Of a stretch of 64,000 bases of DNA, positions 10,101-22,100 are shown piece by piece. The stretch comes from Vicugna pacos. Lineage: Eukaryota; Chordata; Mammalia; Artiodactyla; Camelidae. The notes beneath the pieces are model-generated. The model ran no database searches. It was not told the origin of the DNA and saw nothing but the letters and a program-made list of their open reading frames with translations. Location of the stretch: assembly GCF_048564905.1 (NCBI RefSeq), contig NW_027328900.1:1-64000 (forward strand), given 5' to 3'. The number at the start of each line of letters is the position of its first letter. Position 1 is the first letter of the stretch. Both the position numbers and the translations under genes were made by a program.

Positions 10101-13100
10101 GGGCCAGGAGACCCTGGCGCTTCCAGTGAAGGGCTGTGTGATCTCCAGCAGTTTCCTGGCCTCTCTGGGCTTTACATGATCTCCTGTAAACCAAGGGGAT
10201 GGGGCCGGGGAAGAAACCCATGAGTCCTCACCTGTGGGATGGGCGTTTCACAGAAGTTGTTCAGAGGTGAGGTGGATTTTTTGTGACACTCCGTTTGTCA
10301 GTAACCACAGTCTTGCATCCGTCTGTTCTTACATCTTGGTGGGAGCCATGGAGGTAACAGCAGGCACCTGGCACTTTGGAAATGTTTGGATCAAGGAGGA
10401 GATGCTGGCCAGGTGCAGAATGATGGTGAGGGTAGCAGTGCTCCAGGCCGAGGGAAGAGTGTGGGCCAAGGCAGGGAAGCTGGAAGGTGTAGGGTAAAGT
10501 TTAGAGAATTCCTGGTCATTCGTGCAGAGTGAGGGAGGGGGAAAAGACAGGAGGTTACACAGGTCAGCAGGGGCCAGTCCTGCTGTGCTGGCTGGGAACT
10601 TGCCCTGAGGACAACAGGGAGGCTCTGAGGGGCTGGAAAGGTCCTAGTTACATTTGTGTTTTAAAGAGTTCATACTAGTCTCAGCATCCTTTTGAGCTCC
10701 TTTAAAAGGAGGCTTTGGAGAGTAGGATGGACCAGGAGGCTGAAGATTTGTGTTGAAATCCTGGCTCTGCAGCTCACTAGCTGGGTAACCTTGGCCTCAA
10801 CCTTTCTTAGCCTAACCTTCCTCAGCTGTCCACCTGGCAATTCCGGGAAGGATCAGTAAGCTCATTTGCTTAAAAAATATAGATGTATCTCTCTTGTGTT
10901 CTAGGCGCTATGCTCCCAGCCTGAAGTCGAGAAAGTAAACCAAACCTGGTTTCTGTTCTCTAGGAATTCACAGCCTAGTGAATGACCTTGATGATAGAGA
11001 CACAAAAGGTGCTATGGGATCTGAGAAGAGTGAAGGAATCAACAAAGGGACAGGGGAGGGCATCCCCAAAGAGGGGACATTTGTGATGGGTCTTGAAGGA
11101 TGAGTAGGAGTTTGGTAGGTGGAAAAATTAGTGAAAGGTGTTTCAGAGGGAGGAATAAAAGTACAAAGTGGGGATAGCAACTAGTCTGGGGGCCAAGGAG
11201 GATGGAACTGGGGTTTTGGGTTGAGGCCATACAGGGTCAGATCATGAAGGTCCATGTACACCACAATGAGTTGGAGCCAAATCTGGAAGGTGTTTAAAAG
11301 CTGGTGGAGAATTTTAGGCAGGGGCATAGTCAGATCCGTGTTCTAGACAGCATCCTCTGGGAACCTATCTGGAGGTTGTCTTGGAGGGGCAGGTGCCCAC
11401 AGAAGGGAGGTGCAAGAGAGGCCAAGTGGAGTCGAAGTAGGTCCAGGAGTAGGTGGGAAAGTAGGGAAGTTAGGAGGGGGCTACTTGAGAGGTGTTCAAA
11501 GATGGAGAGTGGGAGGATGGGCCTCAAGGAGGGAGGGTGTGTACAATGCCCAGATGAGGGCCGGTGCATTACAGAAGCTCAACAAGTAAATGTTCATTTG
11601 CTTCCACTCCCATTAGTATTGGAGGCTACAAGGCAAGGAGGTTGGAGCCAGAGTGGGACTGTAGAATTAAGTGTTCTGAGTGGGGCAGTTTCAGGTGGTG
11701 AGACAGTGGAGGAGGTCACCGGAGATGAGGCAGGCTGGGAGCTGGGGTACTGGGTGCTGGGAAGATCACCCACGTGGCCAGTGGCATCTGCAGGACGAGG
11801 CAGGAAAGGGGATGGGATGAGTAGGGGACTACATGGGTCCCTGAGCCGTGTCCCAAGGAGCCACTAGCATTGCTCAGGAGGGAGGGGAAGGGACCCATAG
11901 CCACATCCCTGTGGTACCAGATCATGCACTGGGGGCAGGTGGCTAGACCCCTATCCTAGCCCCACTGGCTGACTAACCCCTCTCTGCTTTTTTCCATCAG
12001 CCTGATTTTGGGGGCACTGACTGTTGTGACTGGCATTATTGGGGTCATCCTGGGAGCAGAGGCTTCAAGGAGATACAAGAAAGTCAACCCGAGGGCTGAG
12101 CCCCTCATCTGTGCCGTCAGCTTGTTTGCCGCAGCCGTCTCCTTCTACTTGGCTTTCGTCCTGGCCCCGGCCACCCTCCAGGCCTCTTATGTAAGTGAGG
12201 GCTCCTTCGGAGGTGGGAGTTGGGTGGGGTGGGTAGGGAAATCGCGTTCCACACAGGCTTATGCTGTGCCCGGTGTTTATGTATGTTATGCACATTACAT
12301 CATTGATCACTCCTTCCGAGTGGAGCTTTGTTATCCCCATTTTACAGATGAGTAAACTGAGGCTCACCTAGAGTTCCACAGTTAGGAAGGCGCAGGACTG
12401 GTATTTGAGCCTAAGCCTTTCTGACTCTAAAGCGTATCCTCTGAGCTCCTGGTTAATGCTGTGACTAGAGAGATTACGACCCCTTTATTCCCAGGATGTG
12501 AGTCCAAGAAAAACTAGGTTAATTCTCCCCAGGTTACAGATGAGGAAAGTGAGGCCCAGATTGGCCATAGCCAGCCTAGACACTGCTTTAAAGGTGACAA
12601 TAGTGATGATATCCCATCTTCCAGATCCATATCCCATCACATACCTTCATGCCCCTCACTATCCGGCTGTGCTGGTGACAGGTGCTCACACCTCCCTTGC
12701 GTGTGAACATTCCCTCCGCCAGGGGCACCATTCCCCTCTTCTGTGCATCCTGAAATCTTTCTCCTGCTGCAAGATCCAACTCAAAGGCCACCTCCTCCAA
12801 AAGCCCTCCGAGACTACTATGCTCACGTCAGAATCTGCTTTTCCCGCTGGGCTCCGTGCATGTTGGTGTCCCACCAGGCACCCTGGTGTATCCAAATGTG
12901 TGCAGCAGTGTCCTTGGCTCCCCAAAGCCTTGGTTCTGACTGTCCCACAATGAGAAGGAGTCATTGACTCTGGGAAGCAGGTGCCCACCTAGCCCCAGGC
13001 AGACCAGTCAAACTCCCCTCCTTTACCCTCCCACTCCCTGGTCCCAAGGCCCTGGGGACACAGAAGCCTCGGCACATGTGGGCAGGGCTCACTGAGCAGG

Positions 13101-16100
13101 CTGGACTCCGAAAGCAAAGCAGTAACAGCTTTATTGTTCTCCTGTCAGTTCGGGTGTGTCTCCTGCCTATGACCAGACCCCACAGCTTTTCTAGTTACAT
13201 TCATGAAGTCCCATTTAAATCAAAACTTTGGTTCTATTTCCAGATAAATATTCTATCCAGGCCCAGAAATTGCACGGGGAAGAGGGAGAGCTCCACTTGA
13301 TTGGATTCTCTTGTTCCATCTCTGACCCCAGTCGCTGACACCACCCCTCCCCTGAGATCCTGGCCCCTCCAGGGTTGGGTGGGCCAGGAAGGATGACTGG
13401 AAACAGGCCACGTGTTATCCGTGTCTGGAGTTGTTTTGCGGCTGACGCCCAGATGCTGGCCGACTTGTCTCTTGGGGGCACTTCTGTGGGTTTTGCGGGC
13501 CCCTGGCCTTGATGCAGGTGACGTGGTTAACCTGTGTCCTGTCACAGCTTCCCTCTACTCCTCCTTGGGGGTTGCCCTTCCAGCTCTTCCTGCTGGACCC
13601 TGTCGCCCTGGGCAGCCACCCTGTGGGGCTCCCCTCTTGTGGCCACCAAGCCTGTCTCCTCTCTGTGGTGCCTGTTTAACCCACTGGACGAGCTTAGGGT
13701 GCAGCAGCCCCCTCCCCGCCCTCGTGCACCTTCCTGCTCCCAGGTGATGTGCATTGGGGTGTCCTGAGGATGGACTTTGTGAATGCCCCTCAGGTGGCCC
13801 TGGTGCAGGAAGGTTAGCTTTTGTCAGCGTCTGGCCAGGGAGAAAGGCGAGTGTCCTTCCTGATAGGCACTGCCCCTCCATGGGTGGGCCGCCTGTGGCC
13901 CCTCACTCAGTTTTCTCACTCTTCACATAAATCCCCCCAGCCCGCATCTCCAGCCTTCTTCTGTACAAGTTGCGGGGCCACATGAGACAGTTCCATTTCT
14001 CTCTAGTCCTGAAGGTGTGGGTCCTGTTCTAAGGTGTGGGTCCTCAGCCTTCGTTGGGCTCCCACTGAAATTCCTGGGAAATAGACAAGTCCCGTTAATG
14101 TTCCCTTCTGCACGTGCTCTTATTTTATCCTTACGGTGCCCTTGTGCCAAAAGGTATTTCTCGTTCCCACTCGACAGATAGGAATACTGAGGCCCAGAGA
14201 CAGCAGCACAAAGAGTAGGACAGATGAAACTCAGACTCAGCTCCGCAGACTCCAAAGTCTGTGTCCTTCATGCTGCACTGACCCTTGTCACCCCCGTGGA
14301 AGAGAAACAGAGCCTGGCAGACACCAGGCACTAAGTACATGCCTTAGTGCCTAATGGCTGAGGGAGTGTGACTGGGACCATCATCTCCAGCTGGTGGGGG
14401 CTGGATGGGCCCAACCTTGCAGGGAGGCTGGGGCCCGGGCAGATGGAGGCCCCATTTAAGGCCTGTCCCCACAATGGCTGGGCCCTCGGACCCCCTGCCA
14501 GTTCTGCTTCTGCCACTGTCTTGGTTGGCTCCGGGAAGAGGCTCCTTGGCTGTGTTTCGGGGACACAGCTGTCCCCCGCTCTGCAGCCTGGCGCATCTCC
14601 AGAGCTGGATGGCTCATCTAGAAATGACATTGCATCTTGGCTGACAAAGCCAGCTGGAGAATCTCTTCTCCAGGCCTGCCCTGGGCAGTGAGGGGCTGAG
14701 GGGCAGGAAGGTGGGCAGGGCCAGGGTGCATCCATCCTCCAGTGCTAGGAGGCTGCCCCTCCCTGTGGCTCAAGTTTGGGCCTTGCACGATCCCCAGCGG
14801 CGCTGAGCCCTGCGACCAGAACTCCAGCCTTCTAGAAGAGGTGTGATTCCTTCTGAACCCCCTGACCAGATCCCCGCTCCAGGGCTCTGTTGTGCCTCTG
14901 AGGTCCTGAGACTCAGGCTTCAGCTCCCCCCGCACTGCCTGACCTTCCCACCCACCCGCACCAGTCGTAAAACCCTTTACACCTCCAAAGTACCACTCTT
15001 CTGTGGTCCCCTCTGTCCTGTTCTGGCTCACGCCTTGCCATCTTTCTCCAGAACTGTCCTGGGAGCCACCTTCCGGGTCTCCTTGCCTTCCTGCTCATCC
15101 ACTACAACCTGTTCTTCCCACACTGCCAGAGTGACACGGCGGAGCTTCCCCATCAAAGGCCTTGGTGCCACTGGAACTAAGCCTGGCTCCTCATCCTGAC
15201 ACTTAAGGCCTCTCATGAACCTCCCTGGCAGCCTTAGTAGCCTCATCCCCCATACAGTACTGCCATGCAGGTCCCTTCCTGATTCCCAGGACATGCCCCA
15301 TGCTTCCCACATCTGGGCTCTCCCTCTGTTCCCTCTCCTCCCACCCCTTCTCCATATGCCGGGGTCATTCTGTGCCTTCGGGGGCCGGTGAGGGCACCAC
15401 CTCTCCCTGGAGCCTTCCTAGGTTCCCTGATCCTCTCTCCTCATCCTTGCTGCTCCTCAGCACTGTCTTCCTTGGGTCCTGGTTACTTATGTTCTGACCT
15501 GTCCCCCAGCTGGACCCAGGTTGGTTCCCATCTTTCTCAGTGCTCCAGCCCAAAGCAGAGTGTCAGGCACTTGGGGTGGGGTAATCACTGCTTGCTGAGT
15601 GAGTAGTTAAGTGACCAGCTATTTTCATTCATTCAACATATATTTATTGAGTAACTGTAAAGCAGCATGCTAGTTTAAATGCTGCAGATTCAGCAGTGGG
15701 TAAACCAGACTAAGATATCTCTGTCCTTAGAGAGCTTATGTTCTAGTTGAGGGAGACAGACAACAGGCCAAATATATAGGTAAAGTTCACAATATTTCAG
15801 ATGATAAGAAATGCTTGGGATAAATAGAGTGGGAGGTAGGGAAAGTGTGGGTGTTGGGGGGAGAGGGCTGCAATTTTCCATAATGTGACCAAGGAGGCTC
15901 ACTGAGAAGATAGTTGTTGAGTAAAGACCTACAGGAGGTGAAGGAGCGAATTCGGTGAATATTTAGGGGAACAGACTCTGTAAATGCCCTAAGGTAGGAG
16001 TGTATCTGGTGGATTTAGGCAACACCAGGAAGGACACTGTGGTTGGTGTGGAGTGAAGCGAGAAAGAGAGACAAGGACAGAGGTGATGGAGATAAGATCA

Positions 16101-19100
16101 GGTAGGACCTTGTGGACATTAGGTGGAACTGGCTGTTACTAAGAGTGAGACAAGGTTTTGTACTGAGGATTGGGAGATCTGGCTTACGTTTACTGCAACT
16201 TTGAGATGATCATGTGGTTTGTCCCTTATTAACAAGGTATGTTACATTGATTGATATTTGTATGTTTAACCAACCTTGCATTCCTGGGATAAACCCTCCC
16301 TTGGTCACAATGTATAATCAGATTTATGTGTTGCTGAATTCAGCTTGCTAGTGTTTTGTTGAGGATTTTTGCATCTATGTTCGTAAGTAATATTGGCCTG
16401 TAGTTTTCTTGTGATGTCTTTGGTTTCATAGGGCGAGTTGACAAGTGTTTCTTCCTCTTCTATTTTTCAGAAGAGTTTGTGAAGGATTTGTGTTAATTTG
16501 TCTTTAGACATTTGTTGGGATTCATGAGTCAAACCATCTGGTTCTGGCTTTTGTTGGTGGGAAGCTTTTTGATTACTGACTCAATATTGTTATTGGTCAA
16601 CTAAGACTTTTTATGTCTTTTTAAGTCAGTTTCAGTAGTTTGCATTTTTTAAGGAATTTTATTCATAGTATTCCCTTGTAATCTTTTTAATTTCTGTAAG
16701 GTCGGTAGTATTGTTCATTTTTGATTTTAGTAATTTGAGTCTTCTCCCATTTTTCTTAGTCAGTTTAACTAAAGATTAGTCAATTTGGGTTTTATTGATT
16801 TTTCTCTATTGTTTTCCGATTATCAGCTTATGTTTAATAGAATCACTCTGACTTCTCTGTTGAGAATATTTACTATGAGGGTGGTTAGGGGTGCAAGAGC
16901 AGAAGCAGTGGAGGTGGTAAGAAGTGGTTGAATTATAGGTGTATTTTGAAGGTAAAGCTATCGGAGTTTCCTGATGGATTCAATGTGGGGTGTGAGAGAA
17001 AGTCGAAGGTGAATTCTAGGATATTAGCCTGTGTAGCTGGATGGAGGGAGACGCCATTAACTGAGATAGGAAAGTAGACAGGAACAGTGGGATTTGGGGG
17101 AAGATGAACACTTGGGTTTGTACATTCTGAGTTTGTGGTGAGAGGTTGACAACCAAGTACAAGTGTTAGTAGAGAGTTGGATACAGGAGTCTGGATTCCA
17201 TGGGACATGACATCACTCCTAAAACTTCAGTGGGTGGAAACTGGTGGCATTCCACCATGAAGGATAGTCATTAGGTTTGGGGGACCTATGGGGACCAATA
17301 TCAGAAAGGGTGATCAAAGAGGGCTGAGGAATTGGCTTCTGTTCAAAATAGTTTCAAAATAGAGTCATTTGAGTCTCTTCCATCCATCCATCCATGCACC
17401 CATCCACCCATCCTTCCTCTGTCCATCCATCTATCCATCCATCCATCCACCCATCCACCCATCCACCCATCTTTCTGTCAGTCCATCCCTTCCTTCACCT
17501 TCTCAGATTGCAGGAACCAAAGTTCTTCCCATACTTTCTCTACAAGTCCTGGAGAGATTGATAGGTTCCAGGGGAAATGTATAGGGCTTCCTGGGAAGGC
17601 ATGTGTGCTAGTGTGTGTATGTATCTAAGTGTGAGTATATGCAGGCAGGCCTGTGAATATGAATGCAGATATGTGTGCTTTTGCATGTATACATCTCTGT
17701 ACCTGTACAGTCATGCTCTACATATATTCTGTGTACATGTATATTCATTCTGTATGTGCACATGGCTTTTGTGTGCTGTTTTGCATACATGGCTGTGCAT
17801 GAGTGTGCATATACATGTGTATCAGGGCAAGCAGATTGTGTGGGAAGTGTGTGTACATGTGTGTCTTCAGCTGCATATAGCTTTTCTCCCACTGCTTTTG
17901 TGGCTGTCACTGCATTGCATGAGAAGGAGGGGTTTTTGGCAGCATCGTGGGTGTGCCTGTCCCTAAATTTCCTGAAGTGGGGCCAAGTTGTGCTGTATGT
18001 TTCATGGCAATGAGGTTTCCTGAGCATATAAAGTCTGATCTGGGGCCTTCCTTCGGGGAGCCTGTGCCCTGGGGCCCACCTGCAGGAGCAGAGGGTTCCG
18101 TCTCTTCCCTCCTTCCAGTCCCCTTGGCAGGGGAACTTGACTTCTTGATTGTTAATTGGGATCCAGACACACACAGCAGGTCTTGGCTCATACCCTCTTC
18201 CTTGGCCTTTTTCCCAGAGCTGCTGCCCTTCAGAGGAGAAGGGGTTTGTGCTCAGAGGAGGGACTGAGTCCAGGGCAGGCGCTCCATCATTGCTGGCCTG
18301 GTAGCTGGAGGATATGGCTGACCATTGGCAGCCCCACCCTGGGTGTGCTTTGGGGTCCGAGGGAGGGGCAGCAGCTGGAAGGGAGGGAGATGGGAGTGAG
18401 CATGCACTGAGGTATCTGAAAGACCTGGACATCATTCCTGTTTCTTCACTTACTAGCTGTGTGAGCTAGGACAAGGTCTTAATTTTGCTGAGCCTCAGTT
18501 TCCTCAGCTATGAAATGGGAGTGCTAGTCCTTTCATCTTGGCTTCATTGAGTTGCTAATTTGGGACCTGTTCTAGTTACTATGGATATGTAATGAAATTT
18601 AGTGGTTTAAAACAACAAAAACACATATTTTGCTCAAGAATTTGCAATTTGGGCAAGATTGGAGGGTAGGGATAACGTATCTCTTCCATTTGGGGTTAAC
18701 AAGGCAGAATAGGGGCGGAGGTCTGGATCATCAGAGGCTGAGGGCCGTCTGATGGTTGATGCTGGCTGTTGGCTGAAACCTTAGCTGGAGCTACTGGCTA
18801 GACCAGCTGCGCGTGACTTCCCCATGTGGCCTGGGCTTCCTTACAACGTGATGGCCGGCTCCCAAGGACTGGAGTCGTGAGAGAGCCAGGTGAAGCTGTG
18901 TTGCATTTATGACCTACCTTGAAAGTTACACAGCATCAGTTTCACTGCATCCTGTTCTTGACTTGAGTTACGACTTCTTGCTCAGATCTGAGGGGAGAGG
19001 GGATGAATTCAATCTGTTGGTGGAGATTAGCAGTGATCTGCAAGAGCATGTGAGAATATTGCAGTGGCTGTTTTGGGAAAAGACAGTCTCCGTAGTGCCC

Positions 19101-22100
19101 TGGGTCCTGCTGATATCCAACATTACAGAGAGGAGTGTCTGGGCAAGCGGCCAGGAAACCCCATCACCACCACCCCGCCCCAACCTGAGGGGTCTCTAAT
19201 TCCCTGCTGCTCTTTCCGCATTACAGGTGAGAAACCTGAGAGTGGAATCTTCACCCCCAAACCTTGCTGTGCCTCACGGGCTGAGCTGAGGCCCTGGTTA
19301 GGTGGCTGTGAGGCGGGTCCCACCCATGATGAGCAGAAATGTTTGCTCACTTCTCAAATATTCCCCAGTGCACCTCCGGTGTGCCAGGTGCTGCTCTAGG
19401 CTCTGGGGAGGCAGCATTGAACAGAAAAGGCAAAATTACATGTGTAATAAAATAAACATCAGATAAATGGTAGGTTAGACGGGGATGAGTTCTGTGGAAA
19501 AGAACAGAGCAGGGAAAGTGGACAAGAAGAGGGACTGGGTTGTGCAAGGTGGTCAGGGACGCCTCACTGAGTCGGTGATCCTTCAGCAGCAACCTGAAGC
19601 CAGTGAGGGAAGAAGGCATGTGGGTATGGGGGTGGAGAGGGGGAGAGCCCTCCATGCAGAGGGAATGGCAAGTGCAAAGGCCCTGTGGGGGAAAGCATGG
19701 CTGGTGCAGTCAAGGACATGGGTTGGAATGGAGTGAGCCTGGGTTGAGCAGAGTTGATGAGCTCAGACGGAATGGCAGGGTGGTGGGGGCCGTGATGGTG
19801 TGGAGCCCTGTACATAGGATGACTTTGCTTCCAATTTAAGTGAAATGGGAAACCAGTAGAGGATTTCTAGCACAGAAGTGAGATGATCTGTGTGAGGCTT
19901 TGTATCAGTCACCTTTTGCTGAGTAACAAATCGACTTAAAACTTGGTGCTTAAAACAATGATTTATTATTTCTTTTAATGGAGGTACTGGGGATTGAACC
20001 TAGGACCTCATGCATGCCGCGCACATGCCCTACCACTGAGCTATATACCCCCTCCCTATTAGTCCTTATGATTCTTTGAGTTGGCTGAATGGCTTCTCAG
20101 CTGATTCACCTGTGCTCACTCCTATGGCAGCCTTCCCCTGGAAGACTGGGTGGATTGGAACAGCCAAGCTGGCTTCACTCATGTCTGGCTGTCGGTTCTT
20201 CCATGCTCCTCCATGTGGCTTCTCATCCTCTCCCGGGCTAACCCAGTTACCTATAGGGTGGTCTCAGACCTGCATTCCAAGAAAGCAAAAATGGAAGCTG
20301 CCGTGTCTCTTAAGGCGTAGGCCAAGAACAGCATAGCGTCGCTTCTGCCTTATTTATTGGCAGAAGCCAAGTGCAAAGCCAGCTTAGTCTCACCGGGGAA
20401 GAGGACTAGACAAGGGTGTGAATACCAAGAAGCCTGATTCCTTGGAGGCTGTTTTGTAACTAACCACCACGTGGTTTACCAAGGTCTCTCCAGCTGCTGT
20501 GTTTATAACAGAGTGAAAAAGGACAAAGACAGAGACAGGGAAGCCCATTAGGAGGGTTTCCAATAATACAGGCAAGAGATGCTTGTGGCTTGACGTAGGC
20601 TAGTTCTAGAGGAAGTGTGAAGAAGTGGTCAGATTCGGGGTATGTTTGGAAGTGGCAGCAACAGGATTTCCTGACTGGGTGGGTGTAGAGTGTGAGAGAA
20701 AGTGATTCGTCGAGTGTAACTTCAGGGTTTTTGGCCTGAGCGACTGGAAACATGGAGTGGCCATTTACTGAGATGAAGAAGGCTGAGAGGAGTGTGGAGT
20801 TGTTTTTTTTGGAAAGGGTGGGGTTAGAAGTTCAATTTTAGACATGTTAAATTTGAGATGCCTCTGAAGACATTTGACTGCAGATGTTCAGAGGCAGTTG
20901 GATATGTATGAGTCTGGAGTTTGGGAGAGAGGTCTAGGCTGGTTATTTACAGCCATGAGTCCGAATGAGATCACCGAGGAACTGAGCTTGGATGGAAAGG
21001 GAAAAGGACCAAGAATCATGCTCTGGGGCACTTGACATGTCAGGGATGTGGATGCATCGCGCTACCACTGTGAAAACAAGAGTTGGGGCCAACGAGTCAC
21101 TCCACTGCACTCTGTCCAGTAACCTTTCTATCTTGATTTGGGGGAAACTGAAAAACAAAAGCAAAACCAGAAAAGCACAAAAGCAAAGACAATAACGATT
21201 CCCATTTATTCCTCCCCCAGAATTAGTTACTCTTAACATCTTGGCCTGTTTACTTCCACTTTTGTTATGGATCATCATTCTATATGTGTCTTTCTGTCTT
21301 TACACACAGATTTGTGTGTTTTTTTTGAAATATTTTTTATTAAGCTGAGGTTCTATGGTAATTTTAAAAACAAATTTATTGAGGTGTAATTCACCCATTT
21401 AAAGTGCACAATTTAGTGGGTTTTTAGTATATTCACAGAGTTTTATAATCGTCACATCAATTTTAGAACATTTTCATCACCTCAAAAAGAAACTTCATTT
21501 TCATTATCGTCATTCACCATTTTCCCCCAACCTTTCCCTTATCCCAGCTCTAGGTAACTGCTAATCTACTTTCTGTCTTAAACGCTTGCCTAATCTGGAT
21601 ATTTCATATAAATGGAATCATGTAATGTTTAATTCATTTATGTGAATTTACCTGAAGAAACTGAAATGAAATTAGAGGAATTGTTTAACTTGAAATTAAT
21701 TTTAAAATTTTGGACTTATTGATGAATCCTGACCAGCCTTCTTATTTTTAAACATATATATTCAAAAAAATTGAAGTATAGTTGATTTATAATGTTGTAT
21801 TAGTTATTGATGTACAGCAAAGTGATTAGTTAGACATATATATATTCTTTTCCATTATAGTTTATTACAAGATACTGAATATAGTTTCCTGTGCTGTACA
21901 GTAGGACCTTGTTGTTTATCTCTTTTGTATGTAGTAGTTTGTATCTGCTAATCCCAACTCCTAATTTATCCCTCCCTCTGCTTTCCTATAAACCATTAGT
22001 TTGTTTTCTATGTCTGTGTGTCTGTTTCTGTTTTGTAAATATTTGTATCATTTGTATCATATTTTAGATTCCACATGTAAGTGATATCAATATGATATTC

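Larger units (their letters stand above)
19385..20990 (+). repeat. Ancient mammalian repeat, copy C, split by an LTR
   Basis: Left part 19385-19904 has 'tgctgctctaggctctgggg', 'aagtgcaaaggccctgtggg' and 'gaaatgggaaaccagtagag'. Right part about 20560-20990 has 'gagagaaagtgattcgtcg', 'agacatgttaaatttgagat' and 'gaggcagttggatatgtatg'. An LTR fossil with its own SINE lies between them. Confidence 0.6.

Noticed and set aside
11304-11867. 187-codon open frame on + strand
   Set aside because: Lies largely in ancient repeat copy A; Arg/Gly/Glu-rich composition from purine-rich DNA, no known domain, no splice context.
17378-17475. Possible CRISPR-like regular array
   Set aside because: It is a plain CATC tetranucleotide microsatellite without spacers, in vertebrate DNA.
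17608-18435. 275-codon open frame on - strand
   Set aside because: Half is antisense of the degenerate GT tract (His/Thr/Tyr-rich translation) and the rest is ordinary intron text. No protein family recognised.
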